Positions 8,898 to 18,462 are shown, counted from the first letter of the stretch. The stretch: 64,000 nt of DNA from Caulobacter zeae (GCF_002858925.1 NZ_PJRS01000011.1:1-64000), one strand, 5' to 3'. Program-made: numbers and translations. The notes: generated by a model not told the origin, from the sequence alone.

Positions 8898-9155
8898 GAC
8901 GGGCTCGCGAAGTTCGTGAGCTCATCATCGGAATATCCATTGAATTCGAGGTCAAAATAGTTGGTTTTTTAACGTCTAACCAATCTGGTTTATTTGACGT
9001 TATTGGTAATGGGCAATGAATATTCAGGGTTAAATTGATCTCGAAAATATCGGTTTATTTATCGTAAATATGCGTGGCAGCGGTTGAAGGGGCCTTGCGC
9101 CTAAGGCATTTTGACAATCGACCCTGTTTCGTCCTTCTCCATCCTCTTCAGGTCC
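8898..9155. promoter_or_regulatory. AT-rich divergent promoter region between hvyA and the phosphatase gene
   Basis: This 258-base spacer is markedly AT-rich for the genome. It contains TTAAC/GTTAA half-sites (near 8969 and 9030) and a direct repeat GGTTTATTT at 8987-8995 and 9052-9060. In C. crescentus, hvyA is under cell-cycle control by CtrA with SciP and MucR. I do not see a perfect TTAA-N7-TTAA CtrA box, so such control here is only a suggestion. Confidence 0.45.
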
Positions 9156-9953
9156 ATGGTCTTCGGCTTCCTGCGTCCCAAGTCCCGATCCAAGTCGCAA
9201 ACGGCCTCCGCCGACGGCCGAGTGGTTTACGGCGTCGGCGACATCCATGGCCGTCTCGACCTGCTGGACCAGCTGCTCGACGCCGTGGCGGCCGATTTCG
9301 CCGCGCTTGGCCGCCAGGACCGGCCGGTGATCGTGTTCGTCGGCGACTATGTCGACCGCGGTCCGGACTCGGCCGGGGTGATCGAGCGCATCGCCGCCCT
9401 CAAGGCCGCCTCGGGCGGGCCTTCGGGCTTCGAGGTCCGCGCCCTGATGGGCAATCACGAGCAGACCCTGCTGCAATTCCTCGACAGTCCCGAGGGCGGC
9501 CCGGTCTGGACCGAGTTCGGCGGCGGCGAGACCCTGGCTTCCTACGGCGTGGCGCGGCCGGTGGGGCGTGACCCCGAGGCTTGGCGCGCGGCCCAGGAGC
9601 AGTTCCAGCGCAACCTGCCCCTGCGCCACCTGAACTTCCTGCGCCAGCTGGAGCTGACCGCGGCCTATGGCGACTATCTGTTCGTCCACGCCGGCGTGCG
9701 TCCGGGCCGGTCCCTGGCCGAGCAGGACCCGCAGGACCTGTTGTGGATCCGCGGCGATTTCCTGCACCAGCCGCACGGCCTGGGCATGGTCGTCGTCCAC
9801 GGCCACACCCCCGACGAAGAGCCGTTCCTGGGCCGTGACCGGATCAATGTCGACACCGGAGCCTATGCGACGGGCGTTCTGACCGCCGTCCGGGTGGGGC
9901 AGGGCGCCCCGGTCATGCTGCAAGCGCGAAAACGACGTCCCGTTCCGGGGTGA
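9156..9953 (+). CDS. PPP-family serine/threonine (metallo)phosphatase of the capsule locus
   Basis: 265 residues carrying the full calcineurin-like PPP metal-site series: GDIHGR (about residue 28), FVGDYVDRGPDS, LMGNHE, FVHAGVRPG and VVVHGHTPDEEP. These bind two metal ions and hydrolyse phosphoesters, usually phospho-Ser/Thr, in the cytoplasm. ATG 9156 gives MVFGFLRPKSRSK; an upstream in-frame TTG at 9111 is less likely. It sits between hvyA and wza, in the same place as a phosphatase in the C. crescentus capsule cluster, so it may dephosphorylate a capsule component. The substrate is unknown; diadenosine tetraphosphatase activity is an alternative for this fold. Confidence 0.85.
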   Translation: MVFGFLRPKSRSKSQTASADGRVVYGVGDIHGRLDLLDQLLDAVAADFAALGRQDRPVIVFVGDYVDRGPDSAGVIERIAALKAASGGPSGFEVRALMGNHEQTLLQFLDSPEGGPVWTEFGGGETLASYGVARPVGRDPEAWRAAQEQFQRNLPLRHLNFLRQLELTAAYGDYLFVHAGVRPGRSLAEQDPQDLLWIRGDFLHQPHGLGMVVVHGHTPDEEPFLGRDRINVDTGAYATGVLTAVRVGQGAPVMLQARKRRPVPG

Positions 9954-10020
9954 AGCTTGTGACGCCCGGGTCTCCATGCGATGAGACCAGGGAGGGATGC
10001 AGCCGAGAGACGTGACGAGA

Positions 10021-10653
10021 ATGATTACCGTTCGACGCCTTATTCGGGCGGCTTCGATCTGCCTGGCCCTCGCTGCGGCCGCGCCGATCGCCCAGGCTCA
10101 GGACACTCCTCCGCCGCCTCCCGCCGCCGCTGCTGCGGCGCCGCAAACCGCGCCCGTCGCGCCGTCCACGGCCGCGCCCGCCGCCCCGGTCGATCCCGAC
10201 TACCAGCTGGGTTCGGGCGACAAGATCCGCGTCACCGTCTTCGGCGAACCCACCCTGTCGGGCGAGTTCTACGTCACCGGTTCGGGCCTGGTGTCCCTGC
10301 CGTTGCTGGGCGAGGTCAAGGCCGCCGGGCTCAGCGTCCGCCAGTTCCAGGAGACGGTCGAGACCGCCCTGCGCAACGGCTACCTGAAGCAGCCGCGCGT
10401 CAGCGCCGAAGTGCTGAACTTCCGCCCGTTCTACATCCTGGGCGAGGTCAGCAAGCCGGGCACCTATCCCTACACCTCGGGCCTGACCGTCCAGAACGCC
10501 GTGGCCACCGCCGGCGGCTACACCTACCGGGCCGACAAGAACAAGGTCTTCATCAAGCGTCTGGGCGAAGAGAAAGAGACCAAGATGAGCCTGACCCCGT
10601 CGACCCAGGTCGCGCCGGGCGACACGGTGCGTATCGGCGAGCGCTTCTTCTAA
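10021..10653 (+). CDS. wza: Wza-type outer-membrane polysaccharide export protein
   Basis: 210 residues. A signal peptide (ICLALAAAAPIAQAQD) and a Pro/Ala-rich linker precede the polysaccharide export domain (YQLGSGDKIRVTVFGEPTLS, about residue 60) and one SLBB-type beta-grasp domain (FYILGEVSKPGTYPYTSGLT, about residue 140). It is shorter than E. coli Wza (about 380 residues) and lacks the extra SLBB repeat and the lipobox. Short forms are common in alphaproteobacteria, where the Wza homologue of the capsule locus has this size. I chose ATG 10021 because it gives a standard signal peptide; ATG 9997 directly after GGGAGGG is an alternative. Confidence 0.88.
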   Translation: MITVRRLIRAASICLALAAAAPIAQAQDTPPPPPAAAAAAPQTAPVAPSTAAPAAPVDPDYQLGSGDKIRVTVFGEPTLSGEFYVTGSGLVSLPLLGEVKAAGLSVRQFQETVETALRNGYLKQPRVSAEVLNFRPFYILGEVSKPGTYPYTSGLTVQNAVATAGGYTYRADKNKVFIKRLGEEKETKMSLTPSTQVAPGDTVRIGERFF

Positions 10654-10821
10654 GAGCTCAAATGCAGGCGCCGCGTTTTTCGCGGCGTCGGCGGCGTTAA
10701 GGTTCGATTCATCACGGCGCGCGGCGATAGGTCGCGCTTTCGACTACCTGGCCGCGTAATAGAAACCATTTTTTGTATCTTTCCGCACAGAGTGGCGCCG
10801 TACCACTCTGGGGGAACGCCT

Positions 10822-13230
10822 TTGCTGAAGGTTCTGACCTGCCTGACGGGGCAGCATGACTTCAGGCTCGTGCTTGTCGCCGGCCTCGTCTGCTTCGCCG
10901 CCTGTTTCACGGCGTTCCGGCTCTTTTCACGCCTGCGCGGCGCGCGCGGCCTGGTCCGCGGGGCCTGGCTGCTGCTGACCGGCCTGGTCGCCGGCTCGGG
11001 CGTCTGGGCCACCCACTTCATCGCCATGGTCGCCTACGACCCGGGCCTCAAGACCGGCTACAGCCCGGCCGGCACCCTGCTGTCGCTGATGATCGCGGTG
11101 CTGTTCATGGCCGCCGGCTTCGCCGTGGCCTCGGCCGAGCGCACCCGCACCAACGACTGCGCCGGCGGCCTGCTGCTGGGCCTGGGCATCGGCGCGATGC
11201 ACTATACCGGCATGTCGGCCTTCGTGACCCAGGGCTACGTGCTCTGGGAGCAGGCCACCGTCGCCGCTTCGGTCGTCATCGGCGTGTCCTTCTCGGCCAT
11301 CGCCCTGGTCATCGCCGGTCGCGCCCGCTCGCTGACCAAGCAGCTGATCGGCGGCACGGTGCTGACGCTGGGCGTCTGCGGCCTGCACTTCACCGGCATG
11401 GGCGCCGTGACGATCATGCCCGACGTCAATGTCGTCGTGCCCGAGCAGCTGCTGTCGGGCGCCATGCTGACCCTGGCGGTGACCGCCATCACCGGCCTGA
11501 TCATCCTGGGCGGCCTGGGCGCGGTGACCATCGAGTCCTCGACCAGCCGCTCGGCGCTGGACCGCATCCGCCGCCTGGCCAACGCCGCCTACGAAGGCAT
11601 CGTCGTGGTCCAGGACGGCCGCATCAACGACGCCAACGCCGCCTTCTGCGAACTGGCCGGCGCGTCGCTGGACGAGCTGGTCGGCAAGCCGCTCTACACC
11701 GCCATGCTGACCTTCGACGGCAAGGAACCGGCCCGTGAGGGCGTCCGCCGCGAAGGGCTTCTCCAGCCGCTCGAAGGCGGCCGCGCCATTCCGGTCGAGG
11801 TGTTCTCGCGCCTGATGGACGACGGCGCCCGCACCGAGACCTCGGGCCTGACCGTGCTGGCCATCCGCGACCTGCGCGAGCGCCGCTCGGCCGAGGAGAA
11901 GATCCGCTACCTGGCCGAACACGACGGCCTCACGGGGCTTCCCAACCGCAACTCGCTGCAGGCCCGCCTGGCCGCCGCCCTTGAGCGCGTCGAGGCGTCC
12001 GGCGAGACCCTGTCGCTGGTCTGCATCGACCTGGACCACTTCAAGGAAGCCAACGACCTGCACGGCCACCTGGCCGGCGACGCCCTGCTGGTCGAGGCCG
12101 CCCGCCGCCTGCAGGACTCGGTCACCGCCCCGTCCTTCGCCGCGCGCCTGGGCGGCGACGAATTCATCCTGGTGCAGATCGCCGCCGGCGACCAGCCGGC
12201 CGCCGCCGCCGAACTGGCCGGCCGCGTGCTCGAGCAGCTGTCGACCCCGGCCGTCTACGAGGGCCAGGACCTGGCCATGGGCGCCAGCCTGGGCGTCTCG
12301 CTGTTCCCCGACGACGGCCGCACCGCCGAGGCCCTGCTGGCCAACGCCGACATGGCCCTCTACCGCGCCAAGGAAAGCGGCCGCGGCGTCTATCGCTTCT
12401 TCAAGCGCGAGATGGACGAGACCATCCGTGAACGTCGCACCCTGGCCCGCGAGCTGCGCCAGGCCATCACCGACGAGGAGCTGGTGGTGTTCTACCAGCC
12501 CCTGGCCCGCGCCGCCGACGGCGAGGTCTGCGGCTTCGAGGCCCTGGTCCGCTGGAAGCACCCGGTGCGCGGCATGGTCCCGCCGCTCGACTTCATTCCG
12601 GTGGCCGAGGAGAACGGCCTGATCACCCAGCTGGGCGAATGGGTCCTGCGCCGCGCCTGCGCCGACGCCGCCAGCTGGGACCGCCCGCTGCGCATCGCCG
12701 TCAACCTGTCGCCGCTGCAACTGAACCAGCCCAACCTGCCGACCCTGGTGCACGAAGTGCTGATCGCCACCGGCCTGTCGCCCTCGCGCCTGGAGCTGGA
12801 GATCACCGAAAGCGCCCTGTTCAAGGACTACCAGCGCGCGCTCGACAACCTGCGCCGTCTGAAAGCCCTGGGCGTTCGCATCGCCATGGACGACTTCGGC
12901 ACCGGCTTCTCGTCGCTGTCGACGCTTCAGTCGTTCCCGTTCGACAAGATCAAGATCGACAAGAGCTTCGTCGAGAACATCCATCGCCACGACCGCGCCA
13001 CCGTCATCGTGCGCGCCGTGCTGGGCCTGGGTCGCAGCCTGGAGATCCCGGTCGTGGCCGAGGGCGTCGAGACCCAGGAGCAGATCGACTTCCTGCGCGG
13101 CGAGTCCTGCGCCGAGCTACAAGGCTACGCCATCGGCCGTCCTGGCCCGATCGACAGCCTGTCGGCCTGGACCCTGGCCAGTGTTCCGGCCCCGATCACG
13201 ATCGAAACCAAGACTCGCGGTGCGGCCTGA
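10822..13230 (+). CDS. MHYT-PAS-GGDEF-EAL membrane protein (c-di-GMP turnover)
   Basis: 802 residues from a TTG at 10822 preceded by GGGGGA 7 bases upstream; a GTG at 10792 lacks this. The N-terminus is an MHYT sensor of about seven spans with the repeated motif visible as ATHFIAM, MHYTGMS and LHFTGMG. This unit is thought to bind copper and sense a diatomic gas or redox. A PAS-like region (about 255-360) leads to a GGDEF domain with intact GGDEF at residue 444 and an EAL domain with intact EAL from residue 573 and DDFGTG downstream. Both halves keep their signature residues, so net synthesis or hydrolysis of c-di-GMP cannot be predicted. No operon partner is evident. Confidence 0.92.
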   Translation: MLKVLTCLTGQHDFRLVLVAGLVCFAACFTAFRLFSRLRGARGLVRGAWLLLTGLVAGSGVWATHFIAMVAYDPGLKTGYSPAGTLLSLMIAVLFMAAGFAVASAERTRTNDCAGGLLLGLGIGAMHYTGMSAFVTQGYVLWEQATVAASVVIGVSFSAIALVIAGRARSLTKQLIGGTVLTLGVCGLHFTGMGAVTIMPDVNVVVPEQLLSGAMLTLAVTAITGLIILGGLGAVTIESSTSRSALDRIRRLANAAYEGIVVVQDGRINDANAAFCELAGASLDELVGKPLYTAMLTFDGKEPAREGVRREGLLQPLEGGRAIPVEVFSRLMDDGARTETSGLTVLAIRDLRERRSAEEKIRYLAEHDGLTGLPNRNSLQARLAAALERVEASGETLSLVCIDLDHFKEANDLHGHLAGDALLVEAARRLQDSVTAPSFAARLGGDEFILVQIAAGDQPAAAAELAGRVLEQLSTPAVYEGQDLAMGASLGVSLFPDDGRTAEALLANADMALYRAKESGRGVYRFFKREMDETIRERRTLARELRQAITDEELVVFYQPLARAADGEVCGFEALVRWKHPVRGMVPPLDFIPVAEENGLITQLGEWVLRRACADAASWDRPLRIAVNLSPLQLNQPNLPTLVHEVLIATGLSPSRLELEITESALFKDYQRALDNLRRLKALGVRIAMDDFGTGFSSLSTLQSFPFDKIKIDKSFVENIHRHDRATVIVRAVLGLGRSLEIPVVAEGVETQEQIDFLRGESCAELQGYAIGRPGPIDSLSAWTLASVPAPITIETKTRGAA

Positions 13231-13247
13231 TTCGGGCAACCTGCGCG

Positions 13248-13272
13248 GGAACCTCTGCCGTTCGCCGGCGTT
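13248..13272 (+). promoter_or_regulatory. EcfG/SigT-type promoter upstream of the hybrid histidine kinase
   Basis: GGAAC at 13248-13252, a 16-base spacer, and CGTT at 13269-13272. This is an exact match to the C. crescentus SigT consensus (GGAAC-N16/17-CGTT). The -10 element lies about 50 bases before the ATG at 13323 on the correct strand. Confidence 0.7.
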
Positions 13273-13322
13273 AGCATCAGCGTCGCCGGCGGGGGTGCGC
13301 CTGGTGACGCGGGGCTAGCGTA

Positions 13323-15665
13323 ATGGGCCAGTTTCTCAGTCGGACGACGATCCGGTTCGCATCGTCGGTCGATCGCCCGATTCTTCGGTTCTGTCTGGCC
13401 GGCGCGGCCGTGGGCCTGGCCGTGGCCGCCCGCTTCGGCGCGGCCAACCTGACCGACCACCCCAGCAACTTCCCGCCGTTCTTCGTCGCCGTCATGCTGG
13501 CCGCCCTGGTCGGCGGGCTGTGGGCGGGCCTGGCCTCGGTGGTGGCCAGCGCCCTGATCGTCCGCCTGCTGTGGATGAGCGGCCCCCTCGACACCCCCCA
13601 GGCCGCGCAGCTGGCCACCTTCGGCTTGAGCAGCGGCCTGATCGTGCTGTTCGTCGCCGCCCTGCGGCTGGCCGTACGCAGCGGCCTGGCCGCCGAGGAG
13701 CGGTTCCGCATCGCCCAGGACGCCTCGCTCGACGCCTTCGTGATCCTGGAACCGGTGCGGCGGGGGGGCCAGGTCGCCGACTTCCGCTGGACCTACGCCA
13801 ACCCCGCCGCCCAGGCCCTGCGGCCGCGCGGCGTCTCCACCCTGATCGGCCGCCGGGTGCGCGACGTCTTCCGCGACGAGACCGGCCAGCAGATGATCGA
13901 GCGCCTGACCCGCCTGCTCGACGAGGGCGGTCCTGACGATCTCGAAGTGCGCCGGGTGATCGACGGCGAGGAGCACTGGGTGCGCTCCAGCGGCGTGCGC
14001 ATCACCGAGGGCCTGGCGGTGACCTTTCGCGACGTGACCCGCGAGCGCCGGGCCCAGGCGGCCCTGCGCACCAGCGAGGAGCAGTTCCGCGGCGTGGCCA
14101 ACGCCGCCCCGGTGATGATCTGGATCTCGGGCGTGGACGGGGCCTGCATCTGGTTCAACGACGCCTGGCTGAAGTTCACCGGCCGCAGCATGGACGAGGA
14201 GCTGGGGCGCGGCTGGGCGGCCGGCGTCCACCCCGACGACCTGGACGCCGCCGAGACCGAGGCGGCCGCCGCCATCGCGGCCCGCCGCCCGTTCCGCGCC
14301 GCCTTCCGCCTGCGCCGGGCCGACGGCGCCTGGCGCTGGATCAGCAGCGCCGGCGCCCCGCGCCACGACGCCTACGGCCAGTTCCAGGGCTATATCGGCA
14401 GCTGCTTCGACAACACCGAGGTCGTGGAGACCACGCTCGAACTGGAAGACCGCGTGGCCGAGCGCACCGCCGCCCTGGAGGCCAGCATCGCCGAGCGCGC
14501 CAAGACCGAGGCCGCGCTTGCCCAGTCCCAGCGGCTGGAGACCGTCGGCCGGCTGACCGGCGGCGTCGCCCACGACTTCAACAACCTGCTGACGGTGATG
14601 GTCGGCGGGCTCGACATGATCCTCAAGCGCCCCGACGACGTGGCCCGCGTGCGCCGCCTGGGCGAGGCGGCCCTGGCCGCCGGCCAGCGCGGCGAGCGCC
14701 TGACCCGCCAGCTCCTGGCCTTCTCGCGCAGCCAGGAGCTGAAGCTGGAGGTCGTCGACATCGCCGGCCTGATCCTTCAGGTCGAGCCCCTGGTCCGTCG
14801 CGCCGTCGGCGACGCCAAGAGCCTGGAGGTCCGCGCCGACCGCGAGGCCGGCTCCAGTCGCGTCGACGCCGCCCAGTTCGAGGCCGCCCTGCTCAATCTC
14901 GTCGTCAACGCCGTCGACGCCACGCCCGACCATGGGACCATCACCGTCGAGGTCGCGGCCGAGCGGCTGGAGGACGGCCAGGCGGGCGAGGCCCCGGCCG
15001 GCGACTATGTGCGCGTGGCGGTGTCCGACACCGGCCACGGCATGTCGCCCGAGGTGCTGGGCCGGGTGTTCGAGCCGTTCTTCACCACCAAGGAGGTCGG
15101 CAAGGGCACGGGCCTGGGCCTGGCCCAGGTCTATGGCTTCGTGCGCCAGTGCGGCGGGGCGGTGACCATCGACAGCCAGGAGGACAGGGGCACGACGGTG
15201 TCGCTGCACCTGCCGGTCGCCATCGCCGACGGCGTCGCGGTGGAACGGTCGGAGGACGCGCCCATCGCCGACCTTTCGGGCGTGCGGGTGCTGCTGGTCG
15301 AGGACGACGCAAGCGTCCGGGCCATCACCGAGGGCGCGCTGACCGAGCTGGGATGCATCGTCGTCACGGCCGAGCACGGCCGCGCGGCCCTGGCCCGGCT
15401 GGAGGCCGAGGCGGACTTCGACGTCCTGCTGTCGGATCTCGTCATGCCCGGCGGCGTCAGCGGCGTGGAGCTGGGCCGCATCGTCGCCGAACGCGCGCCC
15501 CGCACCGCCGTCCTGCTGACCACCGGCTACGCCGGCGACCGCCTGGCCGCCGCGCTCGAAGACCTGCCCTGGCCGGTGCTGCGCAAGCCGTTCCGCATCG
15601 AGCAGCTGCATAGGGCGCTGGCCGAGGCGGTCGGGGGGCGGACCAAGATGGTCCCTCTCTCTTAG
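13323..15665 (+). CDS. Hybrid sensor histidine kinase (membrane N-terminus, two PAS, HisKA, HATPase, REC)
   Basis: 780 residues. A DUF4118/KdpD-like membrane segment (about 20-120) is followed by two PAS modules (about 125-245 and 250-375), a coiled linker, and a HisKA with LTGGVAHDFNNLLTVMVGG, in which H417 is the likely phosphosite. The HATPase domain has VVNAVDATPD (N box), VSDTGHGMSPEVLGRVFEPF and GKGTGLGLAQVYG. A C-terminal receiver has D705 in LLSDLVMPGG and the conserved Lys in LRKPF. The receiver may be a phosphate source or sink for another protein. The EcfG/SigT-type promoter just upstream suggests it belongs to the general stress regulon. The input signal is unknown. Confidence 0.92.
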   Translation: MGQFLSRTTIRFASSVDRPILRFCLAGAAVGLAVAARFGAANLTDHPSNFPPFFVAVMLAALVGGLWAGLASVVASALIVRLLWMSGPLDTPQAAQLATFGLSSGLIVLFVAALRLAVRSGLAAEERFRIAQDASLDAFVILEPVRRGGQVADFRWTYANPAAQALRPRGVSTLIGRRVRDVFRDETGQQMIERLTRLLDEGGPDDLEVRRVIDGEEHWVRSSGVRITEGLAVTFRDVTRERRAQAALRTSEEQFRGVANAAPVMIWISGVDGACIWFNDAWLKFTGRSMDEELGRGWAAGVHPDDLDAAETEAAAAIAARRPFRAAFRLRRADGAWRWISSAGAPRHDAYGQFQGYIGSCFDNTEVVETTLELEDRVAERTAALEASIAERAKTEAALAQSQRLETVGRLTGGVAHDFNNLLTVMVGGLDMILKRPDDVARVRRLGEAALAAGQRGERLTRQLLAFSRSQELKLEVVDIAGLILQVEPLVRRAVGDAKSLEVRADREAGSSRVDAAQFEAALLNLVVNAVDATPDHGTITVEVAAERLEDGQAGEAPAGDYVRVAVSDTGHGMSPEVLGRVFEPFFTTKEVGKGTGLGLAQVYGFVRQCGGAVTIDSQEDRGTTVSLHLPVAIADGVAVERSEDAPIADLSGVRVLLVEDDASVRAITEGALTELGCIVVTAEHGRAALARLEAEADFDVLLSDLVMPGGVSGVELGRIVAERAPRTAVLLTTGYAGDRLAAALEDLPWPVLRKPFRIEQLHRALAEAVGGRTKMVPLS

Positions 15666-15674
15666 AGAGAGGGA
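15652..15674. other. Perfect inverted repeat spanning the stop codon of the hybrid kinase
   Basis: TCCCTCTCTCT (15652-15662) is mirrored by AGAGAGAGGGA (15664-15674), and the TAG stop lies in the turn. In practice this allows a stem of about 9 bp with a 5-base loop. There is no T-run, so it may be an mRNA 3'-end stabiliser or a weak terminator between convergent genes. Confidence 0.4.
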
Positions 15675-15684
15675 TTCCGGACGC

Positions 15685-17226
15685 CTACCGCCTTCGGCTC
15701 AGACCCCCCAGCAGACCGCGCATGATCTCGCGGCCCGCCTGACTGGCCACGGTCCGCAGCAGCGACTTGGCGAAGGTCTCGGCCATGCCCTGGCGGTTGG
15801 ACGAGGCGCGGGGGCGAGAGGCGCGGGCCTCTTCGCGCTCTTCCCGGGCCCGTTCGCGCTCGCGCACCTTTTCCTCGGCCGCCCGCTGGCGTTCGGCCTC
15901 GGCGGCGCTGGCGGCGGCCGCCGCGTCCTTCTGGGCCTGGGCGGCGCGGCCCTGCAGGGTCTCATAGGCCGAGGCGCGGTCCTGGGCGGTGTCGTAGAGG
16001 CCGGCCACCGGGCTCTTGGCGATGGCGGCGGCGCGTTCTTCCGGCGTCAGCGGGCCCAGGCGCGAGGCCGGCGGGCGGATCAGGGTCTTCTGCACCACGC
16101 ACGGCGCGCCCTTGGCGTCGAGCACCGAGACCAGGGCCTCGCCCACGCCCAGGGCCTGGATGGTCTCGGCGGTGTCGAAGGCCGGATTGACCCGGAACGA
16201 CTGGGCCGCCGCCTTCAGCCCCTTCTGGTCGGCGGGGGTATAGGCGCGCAGGGCGTGCTGGACGCGCGCGCCCAGCTGGCCCAGCACCGCGTCGGGGATG
16301 TCGGCCGGGTTCTGGGTGACGAAATAGATGCCCACGCCCTTGGAGCGGATCAGGCGCACCACCTGCTCGATCTTCTCGAGCAAGGGTTTCGGCGCATCGT
16401 TGAACAGCAGGTGCGCCTCGTCGAAGAAGAAGACGAGCTTGGGCTTTTCCGGATCGCCCACCTCGGGCAGCTCTTCGAACAGCTCCGACAACAGCCACAG
16501 CAGGAAGGTCGAATAGAGCTTGGGCGACTGGATCAGCTTGTCGGCAGCCAGCACGTTGACATAGCCGCGCCCGGCCACGTCGGTGCGCATGATGTCGGAA
16601 AGGTTCAGGGCCGGCTCGCCGAAGAAGTGCTCGGCGCCTTGGGTCTGCAGGGTCAGCAGCTTGCGCTGGATCGCGCCGACCGTGGCGGCCGAGACGTTGC
16701 CGTACTGGGTGCCGATCTCGGCGGCGTTGTCGGCCACGTACTTCAGCGCCGCCTGGAGATCCTTCAGGTCCAGCAGCAGCAGGCCGTCCTGGTCGGCGAC
16801 GTGGAAGGTGATGGTCAGCACCCCTTCCTGCACGTCGTTCAGTTCCAAGAGGCGCGACAGCAAGAGCGGACCCATCTCCGAGATGGTCGTGCGGATCGGG
16901 TGGCCCTTCTCGCCGAACAGGTCCCAGAAGATGGTCGGCGGCGCGGCCGGGGTCAGGGTGATGTCCATCGACGCGGCGCGGGCCTGCATCTTCTCGTTGG
17001 GCGTCCCCAGGGCGGCGACGCCCGACAGGTCGCCCTTCACGTCGGCGGCGAACACCGGCACGCCCGCGTCGGCGAAGGCCTGGGCCATGACCTGCAGCGT
17101 CACCGTCTTGCCGGTGCCGGTGGCGCCGGCCACCACGCCGTGGCGATTGGAGCGGTCCAGCCGCTGAGTGACAGGTCCTTCGCCGAGCCCGATCAGAATC
17201 TCGCCTTCGCCGATCGCCAGGGTCAT
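15685..17226 (-). CDS. HerA/FtsK-like P-loop ATPase of the DUF853 (YjgR) family
   Basis: 513 residues from ATG 17226 ([13 protein letters not shown]). Walker A is [20 protein letters not shown] near residue 40; Walker B is [13 protein letters not shown] near residue 230, followed by a [20 protein letters not shown] segment typical of the HerA/DUF853 group. A charged coiled-coil (KVREREREREE-like, about 430-480) and a basic C-terminal tail ending LLGGLSRRR complete it. The biochemical role of the family is not settled; relatives are DNA translocases, and a DNA-processing role is possible. It is convergent with the hybrid kinase and divergent from the AI-2E family gene. Confidence 0.88.
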   Translation of the reverse strand: MTLAIGEGEILIGLGEGPVTQRLDRSNRHGVVAGATGTGKTVTLQVMAQAFADAGVPVFAADVKGDLSGVAALGTPNEKMQARAASMDITLTPAAPPTIFWDLFGEKGHPIRTTISEMGPLLLSRLLELNDVQEGVLTITFHVADQDGLLLLDLKDLQAALKYVADNAAEIGTQYGNVSAATVGAIQRKLLTLQTQGAEHFFGEPALNLSDIMRTDVAGRGYVNVLAADKLIQSPKLYSTFLLWLLSELFEELPEVGDPEKPKLVFFFDEAHLLFNDAPKPLLEKIEQVVRLIRSKGVGIYFVTQNPADIPDAVLGQLGARVQHALRAYTPADQKGLKAAAQSFRVNPAFDTAETIQALGVGEALVSVLDAKGAPCVVQKTLIRPPASRLGPLTPEERAAAIAKSPVAGLYDTAQDRASAYETLQGRAAQAQKDAAAAASAAEAERQRAAEEKVRERERAREEREEARASRPRASSNRQGMAETFAKSLLRTVASQAGREIMRGLLGGLSRRR

Positions 17227-17334
17227 GCGCAACTTCCCTACATGATTGAGGCTTAAGCCTAGCTCCGGCCTTGTCCTTCGCCAATTGGGCTGAACAATGG
17301 TCCCCAAGACTTACGCGAACAGAGATTCCCGTCG

Positions 17335-18462
17335 ATGACGACCTTCACGCCCTCGATCACCAGCCGAAACGCCGTCGTCTTCCTGGCGGTGGTCGCGGCC
17401 GGCGCGGCCCTCTACTACATGCGCGGCATCCTCACGCCGCTGGTCCTGGCCATCTTCCTGGCCGTAATGATCGACAGCTTCGCCCGCGTGCTGACGGTGC
17501 GGGTGCCCAAGTTCCCGCAGAAGCTGGCCCTGCCGACGGCCATCGTGCTGTCGCTCCTGCTGTTCGGCGGCTCGGTGTGGATCGTCGTCGAGAACGGCGC
17601 GGGCTTCGTGGGCCAGGCCAAGGCCTACGCCCCGCGCCTCAACGAGGTGATCGCCAAGATAGCCGGCCTGGTGGGGGTGCGTGTCGCCCCCACGCTCGAC
17701 GACCTGATCGCCCAGCTCAATCCGCAGCAGTATGTCGGCGCGATCGCCGGCAGCCTGCAGAACTTCGCCTCCAACGCCGTGCTGGTGCTGATCTATCTGG
17801 GCTTCATCATCGCCTCGCGCCGGGGCTTCTCGCGCAAGATCGTCGCCCTGTTCCCGCACCACGCCGAGCGCGACCAGTCGGTGGCGCTGTTCCAGCGCAT
17901 CCGCAACGGGGTCGAGCAGTACCTGTGGATCCAGACCGTCACCGGCCTGATGATCGCCGTGGCCGCCTGGGCGGTGATGGCCCTGGTCGGGCTCGACAAC
18001 GCCTTCTTCTGGGCCTTCCTGATCTTCATCGCCGCCTACATCCCGATCATCGGTGGGGCCATCGGCTGCATCCTGCCGCCGCTGTTTGCTCTGGTGCAGT
18101 TCCCCCACAGCCTGCTGCCGGCCCTGATCCTGGCCGGGTCGCTGCAGGTGATCTTCTTCGTGGTCGGCAATGTCGTACTGCCGCGCATGCAGGGCGACAG
18201 CCTGAACATGGACCCCACCGTCGTGCTGCTGTCGCTGGCCGTCTGGGGCGCGCTGTGGGGCGGCATCGGCATGTTCCTGTCCACGCCCCTGACCGTGGCC
18301 CTGATGCTGATCCTGGCCCAGTTCGACGGCACCCGCTGGATCGCCATCCTGCTGTCGGAAGACGGCGATCCGACCAGCGAGCGGGCCACCGGACACGGCC
18401 CGGCGGGGGTCGCCAAACAGGGAAATGCGAGAAAAAAGCCAAGTTCGAAAAAAGGGGCTTAA
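17335..18462 (+). CDS. AI-2E family (PerM/YdiK-type) membrane transporter
   Basis: 375 residues with the family layout: two N-terminal spans (AVVFLAVVAAGAALYYM, LTPLVLAIFLAVMID), a third (LPTAIVLSLLLFGGSVWIVV), a central amphipathic/periplasmic domain with PTLDDLIAQLNP, then five C-terminal spans with GLDNAFFWAFLIFIAAYIPI and QGDSLNMDPTVVLLSLAVWG. The name comes from TqsA, an autoinducer-2 exporter, but most members have other or unknown substrates, some linked to Na+/H+ exchange. The C-terminus is a basic hydrophilic tail (KPSSKKGA). Confidence 0.88.
   Translation: MTTFTPSITSRNAVVFLAVVAAGAALYYMRGILTPLVLAIFLAVMIDSFARVLTVRVPKFPQKLALPTAIVLSLLLFGGSVWIVVENGAGFVGQAKAYAPRLNEVIAKIAGLVGVRVAPTLDDLIAQLNPQQYVGAIAGSLQNFASNAVLVLIYLGFIIASRRGFSRKIVALFPHHAERDQSVALFQRIRNGVEQYLWIQTVTGLMIAVAAWAVMALVGLDNAFFWAFLIFIAAYIPIIGGAIGCILPPLFALVQFPHSLLPALILAGSLQVIFFVVGNVVLPRMQGDSLNMDPTVVLLSLAVWGALWGGIGMFLSTPLTVALMLILAQFDGTRWIAILLSEDGDPTSERATGHGPAGVAKQGNARKKPSSKKGA

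Noticed and set aside
8960..9040. Possible CtrA box in the hvyA spacer
   Set aside because: TTAAC half-sites are present but the spacing does not give TTAA-N7-TTAA; kept only as a note on the AT-rich promoter region.
10665..10700. Hairpin after wza (GCCGCG/CGCGGC with five T in the loop)
   Set aside because: The T-run is in the loop rather than after the stem, so it is not an intrinsic terminator; the stem is short.
13125..15611. An 828-codon frame antisense to the hybrid kinase
   Set aside because: Same cause as the other long antisense frames; the plus strand has complete kinase and receiver motifs.
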